A DNA stretch of 64,000 nt. Origin: Nitrospira sp. (lineage in GTDB: Bacteria; Nitrospirota; Nitrospiria; Nitrospirales; Nitrospiraceae). The position numbers and the translations under genes are program-made. Below, one piece after another: positions 25,536 to 33,425 of this stretch. The notes under the pieces are model-generated. The model did no database searches, was not told the DNA's origin, and worked only from the letters and a program-made list of their open reading frames with translations. Positions within the stretch are counted from its first letter, which is position 1, and each line of letters begins with the position of its first letter. The stretch is taken from contig SWDM01000004.1 of NCBI GenBank assembly GCA_005116835.1, forward strand, positions 90,749-154,748, given 5' to 3'.

Positions 25536-25796
25536 ATGAACCGTAAACCTACCAGCGGAACACGGTCAAAGGTCGTCATTGACGTTCCTACCGAACTGGA
25601 CACGATTCTCAAGCGCCATCGAGAAATTCCATGGGCTCGCGTGGCTGAACAAGCGCTTTGGCAGTATGCACGGCAGGTGGCGCTGGCGGATCGGCTCGCA
25701 TCTCGTAGCGCGCTGACTAAGACTGCGGCGAAAGACCTTGCCCGATCCGTCAAGACAGGGTTGCGGAGCCGCTATGCCAAGGCCTCGAACGCATGA
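25536..25796 (+). CDS. VapB-type antitoxin (ribbon-helix-helix-like)
   Basis: 86 residues from ATG 25536, chosen for the AAGGAA ribosome binding site; a longer in-frame start lies inside the operator. The N-terminus SKVVIDVPTELDTILKRHR fits a ribbon-helix-helix DNA-binding strand and helix; the remainder (WARVAEQALWQYARQVALADRLA) is amphipathic helix likely to wrap the toxin. The stop overlaps the start of the PIN-domain toxin as ATGA. It should neutralise the toxin and repress the operon through the inverted repeat just upstream. Confidence 0.75.
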   Translation: MNRKPTSGTRSKVVIDVPTELDTILKRHREIPWARVAEQALWQYARQVALADRLASRSALTKTAAKDLARSVKTGLRSRYAKASNA

Positions 25797-26208
25797 GGCT
25801 GGTTCTCGATACGAATATTCTCATTGCCGCACTGATAAAAGACTCCATCACGAGACATATTCTCCTCCTCCCCGATCATGAGTTTCTTCTTCCAGCCTTT
25901 GCCCTTGATGAACTCGCGAAACATCGAGGCAAAATCGTCCGTGCCGCTCGGCTCAAAGGAGACGAACTCGACTTGTTACTGACGCTCTTGCTGATATCCG
26001 TCCGGTCGTTCCCTTTGAGCGTATCGCCCCATACCTTCCTGAGGCTGACATATTGATCGGTGCCATTGATCCAGACGACGTTCCGTTTGTCGCACTAGCT
26101 CTTGCAGAAGAGCATGACGGAATTTGGTCGAACGACCGCGCATTCGAACGCTTGCCAGGAATTCAATGCTGGACCACGACCAGGCTTAAAACCCATTTAC
26201 GTTTCTGA
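25793..26208 (+). pseudogene. VapC-like PIN-domain toxin, frameshifted
   Basis: The first frame gives MRLVLDTNILIAALI, the PIN first aspartate, then DHEFLLPAFALDELAKHR with the conserved Glu. After about residue 64 (near 25960-25995) this frame loses similarity and stops at 26056. The next frame continues the domain from 25984: ALADIRPVVPFERI, IDPDDVPFVALALA, GIWSNDRAFERL, ending with TGA at 26206-26208. The two parts add up to a normal ~138-residue PIN RNase with all acidic residues present (D6, E~40, DPDD, SND). A one-base loss or a sequencing error explains it. As read, the toxin is broken while the antitoxin is intact. Confidence 0.8.
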
Positions 26209-26328
26209 GGAGACGCGCTTGTCCTCAATAGTTTCTTGGTGCTACGGTGCGTTCCTGCATTGACAACCCGCAGCAAATTGACTCGTTAGACAGAGCGACC
26301 ACACAGATTTATTCTCCCGGAGACTCTT

Positions 26329-27345
26329 ATGGCCAAGAAGCTATCACCACCGGAAGTCATGCGGAACCTCACCATTGGATATTGGGTCGCGCGCCTCGTC
26401 CATGTCGCCGCGAAACTCAAGCTGGCAGATTTATTAAAAAAGGGACCTCGCACCGTTGAAGATTTGGCGGCAACGTTGGTCATCCAGCCGCAGGCGCTCT
26501 ATCGGATCCTCCGCGCGCTGGCGAGTGTCGGCGTCTTTGCAGAGACCAAGAACGGACTTTTCAAACTTACTCCGCTCGCTGCAACCCTTCAGACTGGCAC
26601 CCCGGCCTCGATGCATGCGTGGGCACTCATGATCAACGACAACTGGGGCTGGGACGCATGGAAGGAGCTCCTCCATGGAGCCAAGACCGGTGAGGTGCCG
26701 TTCATCAAGGCCCACGGTGTTCCGCTCTTTGAGTATTTCGAGAAACATACCGAGGACCTCCAGGTCTTTGGCGAATCAATGACCAGTATCTCTGTAACTG
26801 AGAACCCCGCCATTGCAGCCGCGTATAAGTTCTCCGGAATCCGGACGCTGGTCGATATCGGCGGCGGACATGGCAGCCTTTTGGCCAATATCCTCAAAGC
26901 CAATTCAAAGCTGAAGGGCGTGCTCTACGACCAACCTTCTGTGATCGCCCGCGCTGTGAAGGACCAGCACGTGACCGCGAAGGGCATCAAGGAACGCTGC
27001 CGGCTCGAATCCGGTAACTTCTTCGAGACAGTGCCAAAGGGCGGCGATGCCTACATCATGAAGTACATCCTCCACGACTGGAACGATGAGGCCTGCGTCA
27101 AACTCCTTTCGAACTGCCGCGCCTCAATGAACGAGAAAGGGAGGGTGCTCGTCGTCGACAACGTCATCGCTCCCGGCAACGACCCAAGCTGGGGTAAACT
27201 CCTCGACATTCAAATGCTCATCATCGGAGGGCGCGAGCGCACGAAGAAAGAATTCGCCGCATTATTTACCGAAGCCGGGTTGAAGCTGACCAAAGTGGTC
27301 CCGACCAAGGGGCCCCTCAGCATCGTTGAAGGAGTCCGAGCGTAA
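26329..27345 (+). CDS. SAM-dependent O-methyltransferase (acetylserotonin/hydroxyneurosporene type)
   Basis: 338 residues; GGAG precedes the ATG. The N-terminal ~90 residues are the winged-helix dimerisation domain (VARLVHVAAKLKLADLL, YRILRALASVGVF). The catalytic domain carries TLVDIGGGHGSLL (SAM-binding motif), YDQPSVIA, YIMKYILHDWNDE with the catalytic-type His-Asp, and a C-terminal ERTKKEFAALFTEAG. It transfers methyl from SAM to a hydroxyl of a small, probably aromatic, polyketide or carotenoid-type substrate. No partner biosynthesis genes are adjacent, so the substrate cannot be inferred. It is a lone plus-strand gene inside the accessory interval. Confidence 0.87.
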   Translation: MAKKLSPPEVMRNLTIGYWVARLVHVAAKLKLADLLKKGPRTVEDLAATLVIQPQALYRILRALASVGVFAETKNGLFKLTPLAATLQTGTPASMHAWALMINDNWGWDAWKELLHGAKTGEVPFIKAHGVPLFEYFEKHTEDLQVFGESMTSISVTENPAIAAAYKFSGIRTLVDIGGGHGSLLANILKANSKLKGVLYDQPSVIARAVKDQHVTAKGIKERCRLESGNFFETVPKGGDAYIMKYILHDWNDEACVKLLSNCRASMNEKGRVLVVDNVIAPGNDPSWGKLLDIQMLIIGGRERTKKEFAALFTEAGLKLTKVVPTKGPLSIVEGVRA

Positions 27346-27771
27346 CGGTCCTGACTTAGGAGTTGATCGACCACCCCATTGAGAATTTCTGGTGTGCCAG
27401 GGTCATGTTTACTGGGCGCGCCATGCTTCACCCGCCCAACCGCGGGTGCGTCAAAACAGCCTCCTACCCCAGGGGCCACCATTATATGGTTATATGGCCG
27501 TGGCTCTACGGGCAAAAGAAGGGAAGTAATGGGGTCAGGTCTTGCAATCTAACAATCCTCAGCGAGGAAAGAGATGGGGATCAGAGAAGCGCAGGGAGAC
27601 CGGAAAGCAAGAAATGGCGGAGAGCCACTCCAGTCTTCGAGAATTGATTTTTCCCGCTTCGATGAACGGAACGTTCATTGAAGTGCCCCATGGACCAGAT
27701 AAACAGAAGGGCGACGAGCCCATCAAGATGCTCGTCGCCCCTGTACAGACAAGGCGAGGAAACTTCAGCCG
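27346..27771. other. Intergenic, repeat fragments, no gene
   Basis: 426 bases. A hairpin CACCCGC/GCGGGTG lies at 27428-27447. GGGGTCAGGTCTTGCAATCT at 27532-27551 resembles short conserved sequences that, as I recall, often lie beside REP-associated (Y1, TnpA-REP) transposase genes; no such gene is here. Reverse-complemented, GTTAGATTGCAA also occurs just before the gene at 43603. Confidence 0.4.
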
Positions 27772-28032
27772 TTATCTGAGCATCGGGGTACTGGGGGATG
27801 AATACTGAACTGTTTCAGCTTTCTCCGATTCGAGCGAGCTCAGCTTTCTACAGGCGGCTCCATTCCTGCCTCCACAAGGACTTGTCATTTTCGACAGGTG
27901 AACGATTCCGGTTTTATTCATCCCCTCCAGTTTCTTCGCATCGACCTGGATCGCATGGGCTACACCGAAACCGAACAGCGAAACTATAAGCGTGGCGCCG
28001 ACTGAAAATAGAGCATAATTCCTCTTCATCAT
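27772..28032 (-). CDS. Small secreted protein of unknown function
   Basis: 86 residues. The start is one of two adjacent ATGs (28032 or 28029) preceded by GGGAGGGG. The signal peptide is clear: MMKRNYALFSVGATLIV then SLFGFGVAHA before IQVDAKKLEG. The mature ~55 residues hold one Cys pair (SPCGGRNGAACRKL) and no recognised domain. The strong ribosome binding site and signal peptide support a real gene despite its size; the longer upstream frame is not credible. Confidence 0.6.
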   Translation of the reverse strand: MMKRNYALFSVGATLIVSLFGFGVAHAIQVDAKKLEGMNKTGIVHLSKMTSPCGGRNGAACRKLSSLESEKAETVQYSSPSTPMLR

Positions 28033-28472
28033 CCCCTCCCTATGGTTTGTTCTGTGATGCCCTCTTCGTTGCTCATAGCCCTGCTCATCAGCAATCCACG
28101 TACCAGGAGATTCCGTTCGAGGCTCTCGATTGTCGATCAATTGAATTTGTTTGAATTTTGCTCGGTGGCCACGATGGATGCCGCTCCGAGCGACTTGGCC
28201 ATGGGCCAATTATTGGTCGAGGTGAGACGGAAATTTGCATTTGTTCAGTCGCAGCTATCTGATTTGTAGGGAGGCTATTCTTGTTAACCGACCGAGCGGC
28301 GAGTCCGCCCACTTGGCATACAAGAGGTCGAGGTGAGAAGGAGATGGGATTATTGCTTGACCTTGTACCTGGCCAACCCTGCAGCGGCCTGAGCGAGCAA
28401 GGAGGGGATCTGGCCACTCCCTCCCCTTCGCTTTATTGACAGTTCACAATCCGATACTTGAGAATGGCTCCC
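28033..28472. other. Intergenic with one dispersed repeat
   Basis: 440 bases without a convincing gene. The segment 28343-28400 (GAGATGGGATTATTGCTTGA ... GAGCGAGCAAGG) is a diverged copy of 24759-24815. Promoters for the small secreted gene (minus) and the folB fusion (plus) should be here but no strong pair was seen. Confidence 0.4.
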
Positions 28473-29423
28473 ATGGCTGGAAAGATCATCATTGAACGGC
28501 TGGAGTTCCAGGGCTGCTGCGGTGTGACTCTGGAGGAACGCCGGCGGCCTCAGCCCCTGGCGGTAGATCTGGAACTCGATCGCCAAGCTGATCTGGCGCA
28601 AATCTCCGACGACATCCACCACACTGTCGACTATGCCCAAGTGGCAGATCGAATTATCGAGATCAGCGCGACACAGGATTGCGCTCTGCTGGAAACATTG
28701 GCGGAACGGATCCTTTCGATGCTCTTTGCGGAATTCCCCATCGAACGGGCCAAGGTTTGGTTGCGGAAGCTTGCGCCCCCCATGGAACATGTGATCGGCT
28801 CGGTCGGCGTACAGCGTGACCGATCCCGCATAGCCCAGCTGGTTCAGGATACAGGACCGACTCCGGCTCGCTTTCTGACTCAGCAACTGCATCGATTACC
28901 GAAAGGCAAGGCGCTCGACGTTGCAGCCGGATCCGGGCGCAATGCACTCTACCTGGCCTCACATGGTTTTCAAGTCGATGCACTGGACCGTAATGAAGAA
29001 GCCATGACACAGCTCGCAGCCACGGCGAAACAACGGAACCTCCCGAACCTCGCCGTCCAAACGGTTGACTTTGAACGGACGACGGATGAACGGCCGGAAT
29101 TCCCGAAACAGGAATATGATGTGATCATCGTGTTTTTCTATCTGCATCGCCCGCTATTTTCTTCCCTCATCGAATCGCTGAAGCCAAACGGCGTGTTAAT
29201 CTACGAAACCTTTACCATCGACAACTATGTGCGCCATCGCCACCCTCGCCGATGGGAGTTTTGTCTCGCGCACAATGAATTACTCCGGCTCACCTCCACT
29301 CTCCGCGTGCTGTCGTACGACGAAAGCGAACAGGACAGCAGCCCTGAGCAGGGTTCGATCTTTACCGCGCGGCTCATTGCCCAACAGGCGGCCCCCAGCA
29401 ACCTGCCTTGCGAGTCTCGATGA
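28473..29423 (+). CDS. FolB (dihydroneopterin aldolase)-methyltransferase fusion
   Basis: 316 residues from ATG 28473 (ATG 28464 also possible). Residues ~3-118 are FolB-like: KIIIERLEFQGCCGVTLEER, HHTVDYAQVADRI (Tyr), LLETLAERI (Glu) and KLAPPMEH with the catalytic-type Lys. The usual His-Gly in FolB's first loop is Cys-Gly here. Residues ~135-305 are a class I methyltransferase of the TehB-like small-molecule type (ALDVAAGSGRNALYLASHGF, ALDRNEEA, DVIIVFFYLHRPL). FolB splits dihydroneopterin into hydroxymethyl-dihydropterin and glycolaldehyde in folate synthesis; a methyl-transfer partner suggests a modified pterin or pterin-linked sensing, but this is inference. The stop overlaps the PHP gene as ATGA. 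Confidence 0.85.
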   Translation: MAGKIIIERLEFQGCCGVTLEERRRPQPLAVDLELDRQADLAQISDDIHHTVDYAQVADRIIEISATQDCALLETLAERILSMLFAEFPIERAKVWLRKLAPPMEHVIGSVGVQRDRSRIAQLVQDTGPTPARFLTQQLHRLPKGKALDVAAGSGRNALYLASHGFQVDALDRNEEAMTQLAATAKQRNLPNLAVQTVDFERTTDERPEFPKQEYDVIIVFFYLHRPLFSSLIESLKPNGVLIYETFTIDNYVRHRHPRRWEFCLAHNELLRLTSTLRVLSYDESEQDSSPEQGSIFTARLIAQQAAPSNLPCESR

Positions 29424-30268
29424 GCCGCATTGACCTCCATCTCCATACGACCCATTCTGATGGCAGTCTCTTGCCGGCTGATGTGTTACGGCTCGCCCAT
29501 GAAGCTGGGGTCACGGCGCTCGCCATCACAGACCACGACATTGTATCCGGCATCCCTGAAGCACTGGCAGTCGGAGCCGAACTGGGAATTGAAATTGTTC
29601 CCGGCGTGGAAATCAGCTCCCGCGTCGGCAACAGCGAACTCCATATCCTGGGCTATTGCATACGATGGCAAGACCAGGAGCTGAACCGTCGATTGGCTAC
29701 CTTGCGCGAGAGCCGGCATAGCCGCAACCCGCAGATTATCGAACGGCTGCGGTCATTGGGGCTGGACGTAACCTATGAAGAGGTGCGGGCTCTGGCCGGC
29801 ACGGACTCGGTCGGACGACCTCACATTGCCCGTCTCTTGATGGACAAAAAGTATGTCACCTCCGCCAAAGACGCCTTTGACCGGTACCTGGCAGACGGGC
29901 GCCCTGCCTATGTGGCGCGTGACCTGCCACAGCCGGCTGACGCCATCGCCTGGATCAGAGATGCCGGCGGCGTAGCGGTGTTGGCTCATCCAACTTGGGC
30001 CAAGGTATCTGGAGAAGGTCTGAATACACTCCTGACGACCTTGAAAGCCGAAGGCCTCGGCGGCATTGAAGTTCACTACAGTTCCCACACAAAGCGCCAG
30101 ACTGCGGAGTATCTCGATTTGGCCAAACGGCTAAACCTCCTGGTGACAGGAGGAAGCGATTTCCACGGCATCACCAAGCCCGACATCGAAGTGGGTAGAG
30201 GCCGTGGCGACTTGAAAGTTCCCGAGAAGCTGCTCGACCCCCTCAAAAAAGCCGCGCTCCTCGTTTGA
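29420..30268 (+). CDS. PHP-domain phosphatase (3',5'-nucleoside bisphosphate phosphatase/TrpH-like)
   Basis: 282 residues from ATG 29420, which overlaps the stop of the FolB fusion (ATGA) and is therefore preferred to the TTG at 29408. PHP metal motifs are in order: DLHLHTTHSDG, ITDHDIVSG, PGVEISS, ELHILGY, GVAVLAHPTW and TGGSDFHG. These bind a three-metal centre. Relatives (YciV/RNase AM) remove 3'-phosphate from 3',5'-bisphosphonucleotides or trim RNA 5' ends. Co-translation with the FolB fusion hints at a shared step, unknown at present. Confidence 0.9.
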   Translation: MSRIDLHLHTTHSDGSLLPADVLRLAHEAGVTALAITDHDIVSGIPEALAVGAELGIEIVPGVEISSRVGNSELHILGYCIRWQDQELNRRLATLRESRHSRNPQIIERLRSLGLDVTYEEVRALAGTDSVGRPHIARLLMDKKYVTSAKDAFDRYLADGRPAYVARDLPQPADAIAWIRDAGGVAVLAHPTWAKVSGEGLNTLLTTLKAEGLGGIEVHYSSHTKRQTAEYLDLAKRLNLLVTGGSDFHGITKPDIEVGRGRGDLKVPEKLLDPLKKAALLV

Positions 30269-30280
30269 GGTGTATCTGGC

Positions 30281-30352
30281 TTATTTGGTTTGTCTCATTT
30301 GTTTGGTTGAACAAGATCAACTAGACAAACAAGACAAACCAAAGCAACCGGT
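30281..30352. repeat. T/G-rich interspersed repeat, copy C, palindromic
   Basis: GGTTTGTCT then TTTGTTTGGTTGA face TCAACTAGACAAAC then AAGACAAACC, giving a long stem. It begins 13 bases after the PHP stop. Together with copies at 12331 and 19265 it always lies just after or between genes, so a terminator role is possible. Confidence 0.55.
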
Positions 30353-30440
30353 CAGCTGCCGCGCATTTCTCCCAATTCATTGACTCTCCCCTCCCATCCG
30401 CTACACTTTGAGCCATTCATACACCGTTTTGAAAACTCCT

Positions 30441-31838
30441 ATGCCAAAAGCCTGGACCTGGATCGCTCCCTATACCATTGCCATCTTGGCCCTGCTTCTG
30501 GCCGGCCCCCTACTGAGCAGTTTGGCATCGGTTCAATCTGCCTCATTCCCACAGCTACAGCTCAGTGGATCTCAAGCCATTCGTTTGGGCACAAACCTCC
30601 TCGCACTCGCTACCCTCTGGACTCTCGGCTTCGTAGCTACCCAGCAAATCCCTGACAATGGGCGAGCCTTAACCTTTTTCCGCAAGCTCGCCCTTCCGGT
30701 GGCAACTCTTCTCGTTGTCCTCTTCGTAAACAAAGCATTCAGAACTGTGGGGCTGCCGCTGATCGAGCAGATCGGCTCTTCTCGATTCGCATGGGGATAC
30801 ACCATCGGCCTCGTCGGCTCTGGTCTCTGGCTCACGGCAGTCTGGATCCTGAACCGAAACTCGCTCCGCGAGGCCTTCGCTCCCCCCGAGCGGACAAGGA
30901 AAGAGGCGCAGGCCCACTCCGAGGAAGAGGACAGGGGGCAAGAAGAAGCAGCAGAGCCCCCGTCGGATGCGACCGCGACAATCGCCATCGCCCAAGCCAA
31001 TGGCCAGGCGCCTGCCATGCTTGGCCGCTACAAGGTGTTGAAAGAGCTCGGACACGGAGCAATGGGGTTTGTCTACTTAGGAAAGGATCCGACGATCCAG
31101 CGATTCGTGGCCATCAAAACCATGCGACTCGATCAGATCGGTCACGATGAACAGCTGCAAGACGTCAAGGCACGGTTTTTCCGTGAAGCAGAATCCACCG
31201 GGCGGCTCTCTCACCCCAACATCGTGACGATCTACGATGCGGGAGAACAAGACAACTTAGGATATATCGCGATGGAACTCCTGGAGGGAACCCCCTTGAA
31301 CCAGCGGGCAAGGAAACCGAACTTGCTGCCTGTCAACGACGTCCTCCTGACTGTCGCCACCGTTGCAGATGCCTTGGACTATGCTCATCAACAGGGCATC
31401 GTGCATCGCGACATCAAGCCGGCCAATATCATGCTCACAAAGGATCGCATTGTCAAAGTCATGGACTTCGGCATTGCGAAAATGGCATCGAGCAGCAAAA
31501 CCCAAACGAATATTGTGATGGGCACGCCGACCTATATGTCGCCTGAGCAAATCGCAGGCAAGAAGGTAGACGGCCGGTCGGACATCTTCTCGCTCGGCAT
31601 CGTGTTATTCGAACTCCTCACGGGACAGTTGCCCTTTACAGCCGATAACTTGTCGGCCGTGCTGTTCAGCATCGCCCATCACCCGCATCCTGTCATTCAG
31701 ACCCTGAGGCCGGATCTCCCCATTATGGTGCAGGAAATCGTGGATCGCGCATTACAGAAAGAGTTGCCGCATCGCTATCGGCGCGCGGAAGAATTTGCAG
31801 GCGAGCTCCGCGCCTGCCTGCAAAGCCTCGCGGCCTGA
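30441..31838 (+). CDS. Membrane-anchored Ser/Thr protein kinase (PknB-type)
   Basis: 465 residues from ATG 30441; a TTG at 30408 adds 11 residues. The N-terminal ~140 residues hold about four membrane helices (TWIAPYTIAILALLLAGPL; LGTNLLALATLWTLGF; LPVATLLVVLFV; GYTIGLVGSGLWLTAVWIL), then a charged linker rich in Glu, then the kinase at ~200-460: GHGAMGFVYLG (Gly loop), VAIKTM (ATP Lys), HRDIKPANIM (catalytic Asp), DFGIAK, GTPTYMSPEQ. Membrane segments before, not after, the kinase is the reverse of classical PknB, so no extracellular sensor is seen. It precedes a PP2C and an FHA gene in the same direction, forming a kinase/phosphatase/phosphothreonine-reader set. Confidence 0.95.
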   Translation: MPKAWTWIAPYTIAILALLLAGPLLSSLASVQSASFPQLQLSGSQAIRLGTNLLALATLWTLGFVATQQIPDNGRALTFFRKLALPVATLLVVLFVNKAFRTVGLPLIEQIGSSRFAWGYTIGLVGSGLWLTAVWILNRNSLREAFAPPERTRKEAQAHSEEEDRGQEEAAEPPSDATATIAIAQANGQAPAMLGRYKVLKELGHGAMGFVYLGKDPTIQRFVAIKTMRLDQIGHDEQLQDVKARFFREAESTGRLSHPNIVTIYDAGEQDNLGYIAMELLEGTPLNQRARKPNLLPVNDVLLTVATVADALDYAHQQGIVHRDIKPANIMLTKDRIVKVMDFGIAKMASSSKTQTNIVMGTPTYMSPEQIAGKKVDGRSDIFSLGIVLFELLTGQLPFTADNLSAVLFSIAHHPHPVIQTLRPDLPIMVQEIVDRALQKELPHRYRRAEEFAGELRACLQSLAA

Positions 31839-31850
31839 AGGAGTTGTCCA

Positions 31851-32666
31851 CTGGCACTTGAACGGTTACATAGCGCCCAATCCGATACAGGCCTTAAACG
31901 ATCCCATAACGAAGATCGCTTTGTGGCCGACCCTCTGCTCGGACTGTACGTCGTCTGCGACGGCATGGGCGGCGGCAATGCCGGCGAGATTGCCAGCAGT
32001 CTTGCTGCCGAAGCCATTCAGTCGCACCTGTCTGAATCAGCTCGGTGCGCAGACCTGCCCCTCATCGGTCCCAACGATGCCACAGTGTCTGCAATGGCCA
32101 ATCGACTCGCCAGCGCAGTTCGCTCCGCCAACACTGTCGTTCATCGCGAATCATGGAGCAATTCTGCCTATGCCGGAATGGGGACCACCGTAGTCGCTGC
32201 GCTGTTCAGTGAGGACGTGCTGGCCATTGCCCATGTCGGGGACAGCCGGCTCTATCTCGTCCGAAACGGAACGATCCAAGCCCTTACCACAGACCACTCC
32301 TGGGTGGCCGAACAGGTGCTCAAGGGGTTGATCACAGAAGAAGAAGCCGCGCGGTCCTCCCGTAGGAACGTCGTGACGAAAGCTCTCGGCATCGACAGCC
32401 ACGTCGACGTCGAGCTGGCGGAGGTTCCTGTCAAGAGCGGAGACAGGCTGTTGCTCTGCTCGGATGGGCTAACCCATGGTGTTCACCCAAATGAGATTCT
32501 TGGCATCCTCAGCGGATCGAACGACTTCTCCAGCATGTCGGATCGCCTCATTCACTTGGCCAATCAAGCCGGTGGGGATGACAACACCACTGTAATCATT
32601 GTGGCCCTGCGGGACGAGTACGAAACCGGACTGTGGGAGCGGCTAAAAAAACGGTTCGCCGCATAA
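31851..32666 (+). CDS. PP2C-family phosphatase, apparent CTG start
   Basis: 271 residues. The obvious ATG/GTG/TTG start (GTG 31923) would delete the first PP2C motif. In the same frame upstream the translation reads QSDTGLKRSHNEDRFVAD, the metal-binding N-terminus of the family, so the true start must lie before it. The only candidate is CTG at 31851, preceded by AAGGAG with a 7-base spacer; the frame runs open back to the kinase stop at 31838. Later motifs are complete: VCDGMGGGNAGE, GMGTTVVA, HVGDSRLYLVR, CSDGLTHGV, GGDDNTTVIIV. It should reverse phosphorylation by the kinase encoded just upstream. Confidence 0.88.
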   Translation: MALERLHSAQSDTGLKRSHNEDRFVADPLLGLYVVCDGMGGGNAGEIASSLAAEAIQSHLSESARCADLPLIGPNDATVSAMANRLASAVRSANTVVHRESWSNSAYAGMGTTVVAALFSEDVLAIAHVGDSRLYLVRNGTIQALTTDHSWVAEQVLKGLITEEEAARSSRRNVVTKALGIDSHVDVELAEVPVKSGDRLLLCSDGLTHGVHPNEILGILSGSNDFSSMSDRLIHLANQAGGDDNTTVIIVALRDEYETGLWERLKKRFAA

Positions 32667-32700
32667 CCAATCACAGCGAACCTGCACAGGAGAACGCCCC

Positions 32701-33414
32701 ATGCCTGAGACACTGTCACAATCGGCTACATTGCTTGTCAAACTTCCCGGGCAAGGATCGAGACATTTCGAATTGACCCATGACACCTTGACGATCGGTC
32801 GGAAAACCGATAACACGCTTGTCATCGAAGATCCCGGCGTCTCCGGGCATCATGCGCGGATTGTGAAAATCCATGCCGTCTACTTTCTCGAAGACTTGAT
32901 GAGCACGAACGGCACCGCTATCAATGGCAAACCCATCACACGCCACCAACTTCGTGATGCGGACGTAATCTCCGTCGGCCAACATCGGCTGGTTTTCCAA
33001 GAAAATCAGCCGGCCCGTTCGGCGGCTCCGCCATTTGTCGATCTGGATCGCACGACGGTGCTCCGAGGATCAGGACGTCCGCCAGAGGTTCCGACAGTTG
33101 CGGCAAAGATCCTGATCGTCACGGGGAAAACCGATCAGCTGGAATACTCCCTCACAAAACAAGTGAATGTCATAGGGTCGCAAGACGGATCGACCATTCG
33201 GCTGACCGGATGGTTTGCCCCTAAATCTGCAGCGATGATCGCTCGACGAGGCAGCTCATACTCGATCAGCCCTTCTCAGGGCGCAAAATCCCTGCTCGTC
33301 AACGGTACGGACATTGTGGGGCAACAGGAACTGAAGGATGGGGACCAAATTGAGGTGGCCGGCGTGACAATGACCTTCTACGCGCGCTCGGAGTCGAAGA
33401 ACTCCTCTCGTTAA
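32701..33414 (+). CDS. FHA-domain protein (two FHA-like domains)
   Basis: 237 residues; AGGAG precedes the ATG. Residues ~15-100 are a full FHA domain: LTIGRKTDNTLVIEDPGVSGHHA with the phosphothreonine-binding Arg and Ser, followed by LMSTNGTAINGK. Residues ~135-230 look like a second, degenerate FHA (VIGSQDGSTIRLTGWFAPKSAAMI, LLVNGTDIVG) whose binding residues are partly lost. FHA domains read phosphothreonine on kinase targets. Third gene of the kinase-PP2C-FHA operon, so it probably connects that kinase to an effector. Confidence 0.92.
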   Translation: MPETLSQSATLLVKLPGQGSRHFELTHDTLTIGRKTDNTLVIEDPGVSGHHARIVKIHAVYFLEDLMSTNGTAINGKPITRHQLRDADVISVGQHRLVFQENQPARSAAPPFVDLDRTTVLRGSGRPPEVPTVAAKILIVTGKTDQLEYSLTKQVNVIGSQDGSTIRLTGWFAPKSAAMIARRGSSYSISPSQGAKSLLVNGTDIVGQQELKDGDQIEVAGVTMTFYARSESKNSSR

Positions 33415-33425
33415 TACCTATCGGG

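Noticed and set aside
26230-26328. TTGACA promoter before the O-methyltransferase gene
   Set aside because: A -35 TTGACA is present near 26258, but the -10 at the right spacing (TCGTTA) is too poor to support a call.
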